A DNA stretch of 64,000 bases from NCBI GenBank assembly GCA_963750995.1, contig CAVVST010000004.1:1042479-1106478 (forward strand), in the 5' to 3' direction. The first letter of the stretch is position 1; every line of letters starts with the position of its first letter. This stretch comes from CAVVST01 sp963750995 (GTDB lineage: Bacteria > Acidobacteriota > Vicinamibacteria > Vicinamibacterales > UBA2999). Below are positions 55,388-64,000 of this stretch, piece by piece. Below the pieces are notes generated by a model, which made no database searches, was not told the DNA's origin, and saw only the letters and a program-made list of their open reading frames with translations. Position numbers and translations under genes: made by a program.

Positions 55388-56242
55388 TCAGAGTTTTGAT
55401 GGGTCGGGAATCGCAAAGCACCGCAAGTAGCAGTCGTCCATTGTGTCGTTGTCGAGCTCGAATACATGAACCGAGGCGAGGTTGCCCTGAAATTGCCACG
55501 GACGCACCGTGACCGACTCGACCTCGTCCCAGTCGTCAGTCCCGATTCGTCGATCGCCGAAGAAGTGGCCGTTGAGCGATGAGAAGCAGAAGATGGCGTT
55601 GTAGTCGTGGCGGACGAGGATGATGCGCCCGCAATCGGTGAACGCGCCTCCCTGCACGTAGTCGAGATAGATGTTCGTCTTCGCGAGCGGAATGTCGTGC
55701 TCCTCCAGGTGCGGCAGCGTGTTCTGGCCGCTCGGGTCAAAGGCGCGCAGGAACCCGGGCTTGTCGTAGTTCGAGGTGTAGAGGAGGCCCGTGACCGGAT
55801 GGATCGCGACCCACGGGAACAGGTTATTGCCAGGCAGATCCGGCGGATGCAGCCATGATTGCTCCGCCGTCGTCAGATTGATGCGCCAGACGCCGCGAGG
55901 AGCCTGGATGGGCACGTAGAGCGTGTTCTCGTGGATGCACGGTGCGCCAAGATGAGGGTTGTCTTCACCCGGGCCCCAGTCATCCGCGGTGCCTCGAGTC
56001 GGATCGTTCCGCCACGCGTCCCAGATCGTGCTGGTTGGCGACACCGTCACCAGGCGGTTCCAGTCGTCGTCGAACACGATAATTCGCTTGCTGCCGTTCG
56101 AGCAGAGATACCATTTCGTCCCGTCGGTCGTCATGCCCTGCGCTTCGCGGGAATCCGAATTGTTTTCCGACTTGAACGTGGGGCCCAGGTATTGCCAGTT
56201 CGCGACCTGCGGGTCCGTCATGCCGTCGAGCGCTCGTCGCAT
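55388..56242 (-). CDS. beta-propeller-like hypothetical protein
   Basis: About 284 aa; the start is uncertain (ATG at 56242 or 56221, or the longer frame to 56356). Repeated strands include WYLCSNGSKRIIVFDDDWNR, LYVPIQAPRGVWRINLTTAE, LLYTSNYDKPGFLRAFDPSG and AIFCFSSLNGHFFGD. This pattern suggests a propeller that displays a ligand-binding face. There is no clear signal peptide. It is the first gene of a four-gene minus-strand run. Confidence 0.7.
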   Translation of the reverse strand: MRRALDGMTDPQVANWQYLGPTFKSENNSDSREAQGMTTDGTKWYLCSNGSKRIIVFDDDWNRLVTVSPTSTIWDAWRNDPTRGTADDWGPGEDNPHLGAPCIHENTLYVPIQAPRGVWRINLTTAEQSWLHPPDLPGNNLFPWVAIHPVTGLLYTSNYDKPGFLRAFDPSGQNTLPHLEEHDIPLAKTNIYLDYVQGGAFTDCGRIILVRHDYNAIFCFSSLNGHFFGDRRIGTDDWDEVESVTVRPWQFQGNLASVHVFELDNDTMDDCYLRCFAIPDPSKL

Positions 56243-56404
56243 GCTGCGCGGCGTCCGGCGACCGAACGACGATCGAAAATGCAGCGGCTTGTGGGAGAGG
56301 GTCGGCTCGCCGATACTTTTGCACCTGCTCAGCACTGACACCATGCGGCCTGCCACGCGGGGGAAGCGGCGATTATCGTCAAACCGGGTCGATTGTCAAA
56401 ACCC

Positions 56405-58297
56405 ATGACCAGCGGCAGGGAATTCCACCGGCGATCAATCGACGAACGCGAAGCCTTCTGGGCCGAGCAGGCGCGGCTCGTCGACTGGCACCGGCCGTTC
56501 GAGCAGGTACTCGACTACTCCAGGCCCCCGTTCGCGCGCTGGTTCGTGGGTGGCCGGACCAACCTCTGTCACAACGCGGTGGACCGGCATCTCGCGGCGC
56601 GCGGCGGCCAGCCAGCGCTCGTCTGGATCTCCACCGAAGTGGATCGGACGCAGTCGTTCACGTATCGCGAGCTTCACGCCGAGGTCAACCGGACGGCGGC
56701 GATGATGCGGGCGCTCGGCGTGGGAACCGGCGATCGCGTCATCGTCTACATGCCGAACATGCCGGAGGCGGTGTTTGCCATCCTCGCGTGCGCGCGCATC
56801 GGCGCGGTGCACTCGGTGGTGTTCGGCGGGTTTGCGGCCGCGAGCCTCGCTGCCCGGATCGACGACGCCCGTCCGCGGCTGATGGTGACCGCCGACGCCG
56901 GCAGCCGCATGGGCAAGGTGGTGCGCTACAAGCCGCTGGTGGATGAATCGATTGCGCTCTCGCGCCATCCGCCCGAAAAGGTCCTCATCGTCAACCGCGG
57001 CCTCGATCCACAGATGCCGCTGGTGCCAGATCGGGACGTCGACTGGAAGACCCTCTCCGACAACACACCGGACGGGGCCGTTGACTGCGTGTGGCTCGAG
57101 TCGAACGAGCCGTCCTACGTCCTCTACACGTCGGGCACAACCGGAAGGCCGAAGGGCGTACAGCGGGACGTTGGCGGTCACGCGGTGGCGATGGCCGCGT
57201 CGATCAGGCACATCTATCGTGGCGAGCCGGGCGAGACGTTCTTTGCCACTTCCGATATCGGCTGGGCGGTAGGGCATTCGTACATCATTTACGGTCCGCT
57301 GATCGCGGGGATGACGACCGTGCTCTACGAAGGGGTGCCGATCCGTCCGGATGCGGGCGTGTGGTGGAAGATCGTCCAGGACTACAAGGTCGCGGTGATG
57401 TTCTCGGCGCCGACGGCGATCCGTGTGCTGAAGAAACAGGACGCGTCCTACCTGGGGAAATACGACCTGAGCTCGCTCAAGCACCTGTTCCTCGCCGGCG
57501 AGCCGCTCGACGAACCGACCCATCGCTGGATTCACGAGGGACTCGGCCGCCCGGTGATCGATCACTATTGGCAGACGGAGACCGGGTGGCCGGTGCTCAC
57601 CGCCATGCCGGGCGTCGAAGAGACGCCGATCAAATACGGCAGCCCCTCGTTTCCTGCTTACGGCTACGACGTGCGTGTGCTCCGCGAGAGTGACGCCAGC
57701 GAAGCGGCGACGGGCGAGAAGGCGCTGGTCGCGATCGTGCCGCCGCTGCCGCCGGGGTGCCTGACGACGGTGTGGGGCGACGACGAGCGCTTCGTGAAGA
57801 CGTATTTCTCGACCTTCCGCGACATGCTGGTTTATTCGACCTTCGACTGGGGCATCCGCGACGCGGACGGCTATTTCTTCATCCTCGGCCGCACCGACGA
57901 CGTCATCAACGTTGCCGGCCATCGCCTCGGCACACGGGAGATCGAAGAGGCGATCAGCATCCATCCCAACATCGCCGAGTGCGCCGTCGTCGGCGTCGCC
58001 GATCCGATCAAGGGGCAGATTCCCCTTGCCTTCGCGGTGGCGAGAGACACGTCACGGCTCGATTCGGTGGAAGGGAAAGCGGCGCTGGAGAAGGAGGTCA
58101 TGGCCACCGTCGACCATCACCTCGGCGCCATTGCGCGGCCGAAGGCCGTGCACTTCGTCGCGCTGCTGCCGAAGACCCGGTCCGGCAAGACGCTGCGCCG
58201 CTCGATCCAGGCGCTGGCAGAAGGGCGCGACCCCGGTGACCTGACGACCATCGAAGATCCCGCCGCCCTCGATCAAATCAGGCGCGCCCTCGCGTGA
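56405..58297 (+). CDS. prpE: propionyl-CoA synthetase/acetoacetyl-CoA synthetase-like AMP-forming ligase
   Basis: A 630-aa adenylate-forming enzyme. Motifs: YVLYTSGTTGRPKGVQRDVG (P-loop), HYWQTETGWPVL (A5), STFDWGIRDADGYFFILGRT and DDVINVAGHRLGTREIEE (A8), ending KTRSGKTLRRSIQALAEGR with the catalytic Lys. It matches PrpE in length and in the RSGK motif. It activates propionate, or a short-chain acid, with CoA. The ATG at 56405 is preferred to the TTG four codons earlier. The neighbours give no further clue. Confidence 0.9.
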   Translation: MTSGREFHRRSIDEREAFWAEQARLVDWHRPFEQVLDYSRPPFARWFVGGRTNLCHNAVDRHLAARGGQPALVWISTEVDRTQSFTYRELHAEVNRTAAMMRALGVGTGDRVIVYMPNMPEAVFAILACARIGAVHSVVFGGFAAASLAARIDDARPRLMVTADAGSRMGKVVRYKPLVDESIALSRHPPEKVLIVNRGLDPQMPLVPDRDVDWKTLSDNTPDGAVDCVWLESNEPSYVLYTSGTTGRPKGVQRDVGGHAVAMAASIRHIYRGEPGETFFATSDIGWAVGHSYIIYGPLIAGMTTVLYEGVPIRPDAGVWWKIVQDYKVAVMFSAPTAIRVLKKQDASYLGKYDLSSLKHLFLAGEPLDEPTHRWIHEGLGRPVIDHYWQTETGWPVLTAMPGVEETPIKYGSPSFPAYGYDVRVLRESDASEAATGEKALVAIVPPLPPGCLTTVWGDDERFVKTYFSTFRDMLVYSTFDWGIRDADGYFFILGRTDDVINVAGHRLGTREIEEAISIHPNIAECAVVGVADPIKGQIPLAFAVARDTSRLDSVEGKAALEKEVMATVDHHLGAIARPKAVHFVALLPKTRSGKTLRRSIQALAEGRDPGDLTTIEDPAALDQIRRALA

Positions 58298-58332
58298 AAC
58301 CTTCATGCGATGATGCGCCACGGAGGCCGCAG

Positions 58333-59340
58333 ATGAAGACTGCCCAGCACGCCATTCGACTCGCTTTGTCGTGTCTCGTCCTCGTGACCGCGGCACACGT
58401 GGCCGCTGCGCAAACCCCGTCAGCCACGCGCCTGCTCGTGCTCCTCAGGAACGCCAGCGCGCTCGCCTTCGTCGACCCGGCGTCCGGCACCGTGCTGGGC
58501 CGAGTCCCTGTCGTCGCCGACCCGCACGAAGTGGCGGTCACGCCCGACGGGAGGACGGCGTTCGTGGCGAGCCCTCGCGAAGGCATCTCCGTGATCGACA
58601 TAGCGGCCATGAAAGAGCTCCGGCGTGTGGACACCGGCGCCTTCAGCGCGCCGCACGATGTGCTGTTCGCCGGCGGAAAGCTGTATTTCACGGCCGAGGG
58701 CTTCAAGACCATCGGCCGTTATGACCCGGCCGTGAACAAAGTGGAATGGATGCTCGGGATCGGCCAGGACGGTACTCACATGATGGTGCTGGCCAGGGAT
58801 CAGCAGACGATGTGGGTGCCGAATCGCGGGTCCAACAGCGTCTCGGTGATCGAGGGTGTCGCCGGCGGGCCGCCGAAGTTCAGGACCACGGCGATCCCCG
58901 TGCCCGGGAAGACTCCGGAAGGCATCGACCTGTCGCCCGACGGCCGGGAACTGTGGACGGCCACACGCGGCGACGGCGGCGTGTCCATCGTCGACACCGC
59001 CGCCAGGAAGGTCATCCAGTCGTTCAATTTGAAACTGACGGACGCGAACCGCCTCAAGTTCACACCGGACGGCAAGGTCCTTATTCTTGACGGGGGCGCG
59101 GGCACCCTGGTGGTGGTTGATGCGGCCTCGCGCAAGGAAGTCAAGCGACTGAAGGTCGCCCCGGGCGACAGCGGCGATGGCGGGATGTTCGTGATGCCCG
59201 ACGGATCGCGGGCGTACCTCGGGCTGAGGGACGATCATAGCGTCGTGGTGATTGACCTGAAGACGCTCGAGATCGAGAACCGCTTCGCGATGGGCGCGGG
59301 TTCCGGACCCGGCTGCGTCAACTGGGCGGCGCTGCGATAA
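58333..59340 (+). CDS. YVTN-type beta-propeller exported protein
   Basis: 335 aa with ATG at 58333 and GGAGGC upstream. The signal peptide is LALSCLVLVTAAHVAAAQ. The propeller has the repeats VAVTPDGRTAFVASPREGIS, VWVPNRGSNSVSVIEGVAGG-type and LSPDGRELWTATRGDGGVSI. A Cys near the C-terminus (GCVNWA) may be a lipid or structural site. The role is unknown. Confidence 0.85.
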   Translation: MKTAQHAIRLALSCLVLVTAAHVAAAQTPSATRLLVLLRNASALAFVDPASGTVLGRVPVVADPHEVAVTPDGRTAFVASPREGISVIDIAAMKELRRVDTGAFSAPHDVLFAGGKLYFTAEGFKTIGRYDPAVNKVEWMLGIGQDGTHMMVLARDQQTMWVPNRGSNSVSVIEGVAGGPPKFRTTAIPVPGKTPEGIDLSPDGRELWTATRGDGGVSIVDTAARKVIQSFNLKLTDANRLKFTPDGKVLILDGGAGTLVVVDAASRKEVKRLKVAPGDSGDGGMFVMPDGSRAYLGLRDDHSVVVIDLKTLEIENRFAMGAGSGPGCVNWAALR

Positions 59341-59381
59341 CCCATTCAGGCGACTGCTGAGGTCGCGTAGAATCTCCGCAC

Positions 59382-62092
59382 ATGGCCATCGGCGCCGGGA
59401 GCCGCATCGGCCCGTATGAAGTCACCGCCCTGATTGGCGAGGGGGGCATGGGCAAGGTCTGGCGAGCGCATCACACGGCGCTGAAGCGGGACGATGCCCT
59501 GAAAGTGCTCCCTGAGGCGTTCGCGTCCGATTCGGACCGGCTCGCGCGGTTCCGGCGAGAAGCGCAAGTCCTCGCGTCTCTCAACCACTCAAACATCGCT
59601 CATGTCTACGGTCTCGAGCACGCAAACGGTGTGCAGGCGCTCGTCATGGAGCTGGTCGAGGGTCCGACGTTGGCCGACCGCATTGCACAGGGGCCGATTC
59701 CACTCGATGAAGCGCTGCCCATTGCCAGGCAGATCGCCGAGGCACTCGAGGCGGCGCACGAGCAGGGGATCATCCACCGCGATCTAAAGCCCGCGAACAT
59801 CAAGGTCACGCCCGACGGCCTGGTGAAGGTACTGGACTTCGGTCTGGCGAAGCTCGCAGGTCCGGCTGAAGCCGGACACTACGTACGACTGGACGCGACG
59901 GCATCGCCGACGATCACCTCGCCCGTGATGATGACCGGCGTGGGCGTGATCCTCGGCACCGCGGCCTACATGTCGCCGGAGCAAGCGAAGGGACGCGAGG
60001 CGGACAAGCGCAGCGACCTCTGGGCCTTCGGGTGTGTGCTGTACGAGATGTTGACGGGGACGCGGCCGTTCGACGGCGAGGACGTCACAGACGTGACGGT
60101 CGCCGTGCTGAGCAAGGAGCCGGACTGGACCGCGTTGCCGGCACGCGTGCCCGGATCGATTCGTGCGCTGATCCGACGCTGTCTCGAGAAGGATCGCCGC
60201 AAGCGGGTTGGCGACATCGCCGCGGCGCTCTTCGCACTCGACGAGCCCGCGAGTCTCGGTGGATCCGCCACGGTGCCGCCACGCAGGCCGCTGTGGCGGC
60301 GCGTTGTCACACTCGTGGCCGCCGCGCTTGTGGCTTCCGCCGTCGTGGGCACCGCTGTCTGGCTCGGGACACGCCCGATCCCGCCGCGCATGGCGCGCTT
60401 CCCGTTAACGACGGCGAGTGCGGACGCGCTCAGCATCAATGGGGTTGAACGCGATCTGGCGATCACTCCCGATGGCTCGCGTGTGGTCTATGTGGGAGGG
60501 GACGGCGCCGAGCTCTTGATACGATCGCTCGATCAAGTCGAGCCGATCGTCGTGGCCCGCGGTCTGATCCGCGGTGTCTTCATTGCTCCAGACGGGCAGT
60601 GGGTCGGCTTTGCCGACAACCAGAGGTTTCTGAAGAAGGTGGCGATCACCGGTGGGCCGCCGCTCACCCTGACGGCCCTTGATGGCGGCTCTCGTGGCGC
60701 GACATGGGCCCCCGAGGACACGATTATCTTTGCCACGAACAATCTCGCGACGGGGCTGCAGCGTGTTCTCTGCGGCTGGGGGCGAGCCGACCGTGGTAAC
60801 TCGACCCAACCGGGATCGGGGCGAGGCCGATCATCTCTGGCCTGAAATCCTGCCCGGCGGTCGCGGTGTTCTTTTTACAGTGACCGCCGTCTCCGGCGGC
60901 CCGGACGCCGCCCAGATCGCCGTGCTCGATCTCGACACGGGCGCCCAGACGGTCGTCCTGCGCGGCGGCAGCCACGCGCACTATGTCTCCACCGGCCACC
61001 TGGTGTACGCGGCCGGTGGCGCGCTCCGGGCCGTCGCCTTCGATTTGTCGAGTCGCGAGGTCCAGGGGACACCAATCTCGGTGCTGCCCCGGGTGCTGAC
61101 GACGGCGTCCGGGGCCGGTGACTATGCCTTCGCCGCGGACGGCACGCTGGTGTATGCGGATGCGCCCGGCACGATAGGCAGCTTCGGCGCGGACCGGACG
61201 CTCGTGTGGGTGGATCGGGCCGCCCGTGAGGAGCCGCTTGCCGCGCCGCCGCGCGCCTACAGGCAACCGAGGCTCTCCCCCGACGGCACACGCATCGCGG
61301 TCTCGATCCAGGATCAGGAGCAGGATACGTGGATGTGGGACCTGCCGCGGGCGACGCTCACGCGCTTGACGTCCGCTCCAGGGGTTGACTGGTTTCCCCT
61401 GTGGACCCCGGACGGCAGGCGCATTGTGTTCAGCTCGGGCGAGGGAAGCAGCATCGGTCTCTTCTGGATGCCAGCCGACGGCACCGGAAAGCCCGAGCGG
61501 CTGACCAGCGGCGGCTTCAATTACGCCACCGGTCTTTCGCCCGATGGGACGCACGTCGTGTTTTCTCAAATCACGCAGACGGCGCGCGGCGATGTGCTGA
61601 CGGTGTCCCTCGAAGGCGACCACCGCGTCCAGCCGCTCCTGCAGACGCCGTTCGACGAACAGGAAGGCACCATCTCACCCGACGGATGCTGGATCGCGTA
61701 CGAATCCGACAACTCGGGGCGATCGGAAATCTACGTCCGTCCGTTCCCTGCCATTGCGGGCGGACAGTGGCAGGTCTCCACCGCGGGCGGCAGGCGGCCC
61801 CTCTGGGCGCGCGACGGGCAGGAGCTGTTCTACGTTGCGACAGCCGGTCCGACCAGCATGCTCATGCGGGTACCGATCGGGGCGCGCAGCACAGCCTGGA
61901 GCGCCGGCACTCCCGTCGTACTATTCCAGGGGCGATACTCACCGGCCAGGGTCGAGCCTCGATGTGTCCCCGGACGGCCGGCGGTTTCTGATGATTGAGG
62001 AGGCGGGCGCCGACCAGGGCGACGCACGCCCTCAAATCATCGTCGTGCAGCACTGGACCGAGGAGCTGAAGCGCCTCGTGCCGGCGAACTGA
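59382..62092 (+). CDS. transmembrane Ser/Thr protein kinase with TolB-type propeller, frameshifted
   Basis: About 902 aa. Kinase motifs: EGGMGKVWRAH, VLPEAF (Lys at DALKVL), HRDLKPANIK, DFGLAKLA and GTAAYMSPEQ. A transmembrane segment VVTLVAAALVASAVVGTAVW follows. The propeller has SPDGTRIAVS, TPDGRRIVFSSGEG, SPDGTHVVFSQI and SPDGCWIAYE repeats. Shifts lie near 60765 and 61945. Between DFGLAKLA and GTAAYM lies an in-frame repeat segment (GPAEAGHY) from a palindromic REP at 59860-59877. Confidence 0.9.
59860..59877. repeat. REP-like palindrome inside the kinase coding sequence
   Basis: GTCCGGCTGAAGCCGGAC, identical in type to the intergenic copies at 35096 and 47230, falls in frame within the kinase gene. 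It encodes part of AGPAEAGHYVRL in the loop between the DFG motif and the GTAAYM motif. It adds no stop. The insertion lengthens the activation loop region. Confidence 0.7.
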
Positions 62093-62120
62093 CCTGTCAC
62101 GGGCCGGCGCATCGGTGACG

Positions 62121-62561
62121 TCATCGCTCGCCGACGAGCGGATTCCTGACGCGCAAGGTTGGAAAGCTCGAGAAATCGCGGTCGGCGGTCCACAGTTCGC
62201 GAACGCCATGTATCAGGCAGAGCGCGGCGATCCGCGCGTCGTGCACACGGGGGCCTGTCACGCGTGCCTGAAGAACGATGGTGCGGAAGAGCGCAAGGTA
62301 GTCGGCGTCTTCGGCAAGCGGAGTCAGCGACGGGGACTCGAACCAGGCATCGACCTGGTCGAGTGCAGCCGGCAGCGGCGTTGGCGTGCGGAAGATCCGC
62401 GGGTGCGTTGTGATGGCCAGGAACTCGTGGACGCACGGCCACGGAATCGCCCAGGCGTCCGTGCCCTCGGCGAGATCCTGAACGAGCTGGCGCGCAGGGG
62501 CATGCCACTCGGAGTCCTCGCGATGGGCGTACACAAGGACGTTGGTATCAACCGCAATCAC
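62121..62561 (-). CDS. PIN domain toxin (VapC-like)
   Basis: A 146-aa protein with the GTG at 62561 chosen because it overlaps the antitoxin stop by four bases (GTGA). The PIN motif starts IAVDTNVLVYAHRED with the first Asp, then Glu in PWPCVHEFLAIT, and VHDARIAALCLIHGVRELWT, then ADRDFSSFP with the remaining acids. VapC toxins cleave specific RNAs, often tRNA. It forms a pair with the antitoxin upstream. Confidence 0.9.
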   Translation of the reverse strand: MIAVDTNVLVYAHREDSEWHAPARQLVQDLAEGTDAWAIPWPCVHEFLAITTHPRIFRTPTPLPAALDQVDAWFESPSLTPLAEDADYLALFRTIVLQARVTGPRVHDARIAALCLIHGVRELWTADRDFSSFPTLRVRNPLVGER

Positions 62562-62803
62562 GCGCCTCGCTCCGGGTAGATGGCGCCCAGAATCGAGTCC
62601 CAATCGCGGAGTGACGCACCCGCCGCAAGGCCATCGCCTCGGAAGCTCGCCTTCCTGAGTGCGAACCGTGCTGCCGGCCGGCGGTCGGCGATCACGGTTC
62701 TGAGACCCCGCTCGATGAGCGCACGGACGGTCGTGCGCTCGCGCAGTGCCACCCGCTTGGCCTCGCGGAGGAGACTGTCTGGCAGCTCGACGGTTGTCTT
62801 CAT
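62558..62803 (-). CDS. VapB-type ribbon-helix-helix antitoxin
   Basis: 81 aa starting at ATG 62803. MKTTVELPDSLLREAKRVAL is a ribbon-helix-helix or DUF2191 start, then RERTTVRALIERGLRTVIAD. The C-terminal part (FRGDGLAAGASLRDWDSILG) would bind the toxin. It is the first gene of the pair and should repress its own promoter. Confidence 0.9.
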   Translation of the reverse strand: MKTTVELPDSLLREAKRVALRERTTVRALIERGLRTVIADRRPAARFALRKASFRGDGLAAGASLRDWDSILGAIYPERGA

Positions 62804-62830
62804 AAGTATAAGTGTATCATCATACCCATA
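62804..62830 (-). promoter_or_regulatory. putative vapBC promoter with operator-like repeat
   Basis: The stretch is locally A+T-rich. On the plus strand GTATCATCATAC (62814-62825) is an inverted repeat, GTAT-4-ATAC. A TATGAT box (minus strand, 62824-62819) would give a leader of about 9 nt. Overlap of repeat and box fits autoregulation by the antitoxin. The -35 box is weak, so this is only a prediction. Confidence 0.4.
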
Positions 62831-62877
62831 TTGATGTATCGAAGCGAGGGCACCTTTCGCGCGGAGATCGGTGAGAG

Positions 62878-63114
62878 ATGGACAACGCCACCGGGATCGC
62901 GATCCTCGTCCTCGTTGTGCTCGGGGTGTGGCTCTGGCTGCGCCGCGGGTGGTGGCGCGGCGCGCAACGCAGAACCACAGCTGCGGCGCATCTGCTTCGG
63001 CAACGACGCCCAGCTGGAGCGGCTCATCGACTTCGAGATGACGCGACTTCCGGCATCTCCCGCGCCGAGGCGGCGAGCCGCGCCGTGGACCGGTACCGGC
63101 GCGACAACCGTTGA
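62878..63114 (+). CDS. small membrane protein, frameshifted
   Basis: About 78 aa. The N-terminus is a single transmembrane helix (GIAILVLVVLGVWLWLRRGW). After shifts near 62965 and 63050 the conserved-looking tail is RICFGNDAQLERLIDFEMTR, then GISRAEAASRAVDRYRRDNR. Both shifts can be bridged without gaps, so it is one small protein. Its function is unknown; a basic helix after the anchor suggests a cytosolic face role. Confidence 0.55.
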   Translation: MDNATGIAILVLVVLGVWLWLRRGWWRGAQRRTTAAAHLLRQRRPAGAAHRLRDDATSGISRAEAASRAVDRYRRDNR

Positions 63115-63159
63115 GGGGTAGACTCTTCAGCGCTGATCGAAACGCAGGGAGCACGAGCC

Positions 63160-64000
63160 ATGCGCACACTTCGGCCCCTCGACTCCGCTCGGGGCAGGCG
63201 GAACTTCATCATCGGCGTGTTGCCCATCGCGGCGGCGATGGTGGCGGCCGGCCTCCACGGCCAGGACGCTCCGTCACCCGCCCGGTGCCGGGGCGGCCAC
63301 CGAATCTCGGGCGGAGCCTCGCCAGAGGTCGAGCGGACGGCCCTCTTCCGCACTTACTGCGCCACCTGTCACGAAGGGCCCGGGGCGAATCCGCAGGCGC
63401 CAGGCCTCGACGTGCTGAAGCGGATGAGCGCGGAACAGGTGCTCGAATCGCTCGAGAGAGGCGCGATGCGAACACGGGCGGCGGAGCGGAGCCGCGCGCA
63501 GCGCCGGGCGCTGGCCGAATATGTGTCAGGAAAATCTCTGACCGCCGATACCGGCGGTCCGATGCCGAAGTCGGCATTCTGCAGCGCCGCTTCCGCCCCG
63601 CGACCGGACGCTCTGACGGCGCCCGCATGGAATGGCTGGGGGCACGGCATCACGAACTCGCGGTTTCAGCCGGCTGCCGCGGCTGGACTGAACGCGACCG
63701 ACCTGCCACGGCTCACGCTGAAATGGGCGTTCGGATTTCCTGGTGCGACCTCCGCTGGCACGCAGCCGGTGGTGGCCGGCGGCCGCCTGTACGTGGCGAC
63801 GGCTGAAGGCGATATGTACGTGCTCGATGCGAAGACAGGGTGCGTCCACTGGACGCTGGAGGTCGAAGCCGGCATCCGGAGCGCGATCACGCTCGACCAG
63901 CGCGGCAACGACCAACTCGTCGCCTACTTCGGCGACCAGGCCGCCAACGTCTACGCGGTGGACGCCAAGGCTGGAAAGGTCCTGTGGAAAGTCGAGGTGG
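63160..64000 (+). CDS. cytochrome c/PQQ-type dehydrogenase, partial at window end
   Basis: The open frame from ATG 63160 continues beyond the window. Residues 1-30 form a signal or anchor segment with an odd insert (LDSARGRRN). A c-type haem site, FRTYCATCHEGPGANPQAPG, is followed by a linker and the start of a PQQ-type quinoprotein: WNGWGHGITNSRFQPAAAAG, LPRLTLKWAFGFPGATSAGT and RLYVATAEGDMYVLDAKTGC. The order of one haem before the propeller suggests a fused cytochrome-dehydrogenase that oxidises an alcohol or sugar in the periplasm. Confidence 0.85.
   Translation, partial: MRTLRPLDSARGRRNFIIGVLPIAAAMVAAGLHGQDAPSPARCRGGHRISGGASPEVERTALFRTYCATCHEGPGANPQAPGLDVLKRMSAEQVLESLERGAMRTRAAERSRAQRRALAEYVSGKSLTADTGGPMPKSAFCSAASAPRPDALTAPAWNGWGHGITNSRFQPAAAAGLNATDLPRLTLKWAFGFPGATSAGTQPVVAGGRLYVATAEGDMYVLDAKTGCVHWTLEVEAGIRSAITLDQRGNDQLVAYFGDQAANVYAVDAKAGKVLWKVEV

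Noticed and set aside
56435..57964. 509-aa open frame on the minus strand
   Set aside because: It is antisense to the prpE-like gene, which has all motifs of its family. The minus-strand product is His/Arg-rich with no recognisable domain.
63170..63205. Dispersed repeat in the quinoprotein signal region
   Set aside because: The text looks like a common CTCGACTCCGCTCGGGG intergenic phrase, but only one copy lies in this window, so it is not called.

Overview
The window is high-GC bacterial DNA, and its gene content points to an Acidobacteriota genome, most likely class Vicinamibacteria. This assignment is inferred from family content because no rRNA marker is present. The supporting families are two transmembrane Ser/Thr kinases with TolB-like beta-propellers, one of them directly behind an ECF sigma factor, a VWA protein of the acidobacterial type, a NamZ-type protein, PQQ-type dehydrogenases, many exported single-domain enzymes, and palindromic GTCCGGCT-AAGCCGGAC repeats. 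I found no rRNA, no credible tRNA, no CRISPR array, no phage genes and no intact transposase.

More than twenty otherwise well-conserved genes are broken by one-base frameshifts, often in short homopolymers. This looks like uncorrected long-read or metagenome assembly error rather than mass gene decay. I therefore annotate these as single genes and give the approximate shift positions. Three places look like real remnants: a response-regulator tail at 16456-16590, a methyltransferase with a deleted middle at 42850-43045, and possibly the short ORF at 7143.

Layout. 1-4743: NamZ fragment, small proteins, a ketopantoate reductase, a mandelate racemase-like enzyme and a PQQ-type sugar dehydrogenase. 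4740-8738: Ogt-type DNA repair, an FHA protein and small exported proteins, including a 43-residue gene. 8768-17415: exported HbpS-like, VOC, lectin-esterase and aldolase-like proteins, a YjgR-type ATPase and an AraC regulator. 17619-24022: signalling and possible defence genes, namely TIR-TM, two receiver proteins, and an unknown 255-aa protein in front of a ~900-aa caspase-like protein. 24088-29497: YceI coupled to a haem porin, AsmA-like, an OM barrel and a haloperoxidase-like enzyme. 29694-36334: ECF sigma with kinase, a CoA-binding protein, metY and metX. 36524-40896: OsmC, FMO, SDR, hydrolases and HAD.

40975-50041 is the most interesting block. It holds a RibD-type reductase, an endonuclease/phosphatase-fold protein, methyltransferase, glycosyltransferase, a PTPS-like enzyme, a medium-chain dehydrogenase, a CDP-alcohol phosphotransferase, a DoxX-like protein, a membrane sulfatase-superfamily protein and GTP cyclohydrolase II. 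Four-base overlaps tie the genes of its core operon together. With no lumazine or riboflavin synthase present, it reads as a GTP-derived pyrimidine or pteridine pathway whose product is glycosylated and possibly membrane-linked. A 39-bp perfect inverted repeat sits inside it.

50175-56242: an NHL-propeller lyase-like protein (+), then a four-gene minus-strand run of propeller, solenoid, flavin amine oxidase and VWA protein. 56405-64000: propionyl-CoA synthetase-like enzyme, YVTN propeller, second kinase, a VapBC pair, and the start of a cytochrome/PQQ dehydrogenase that runs off the window.
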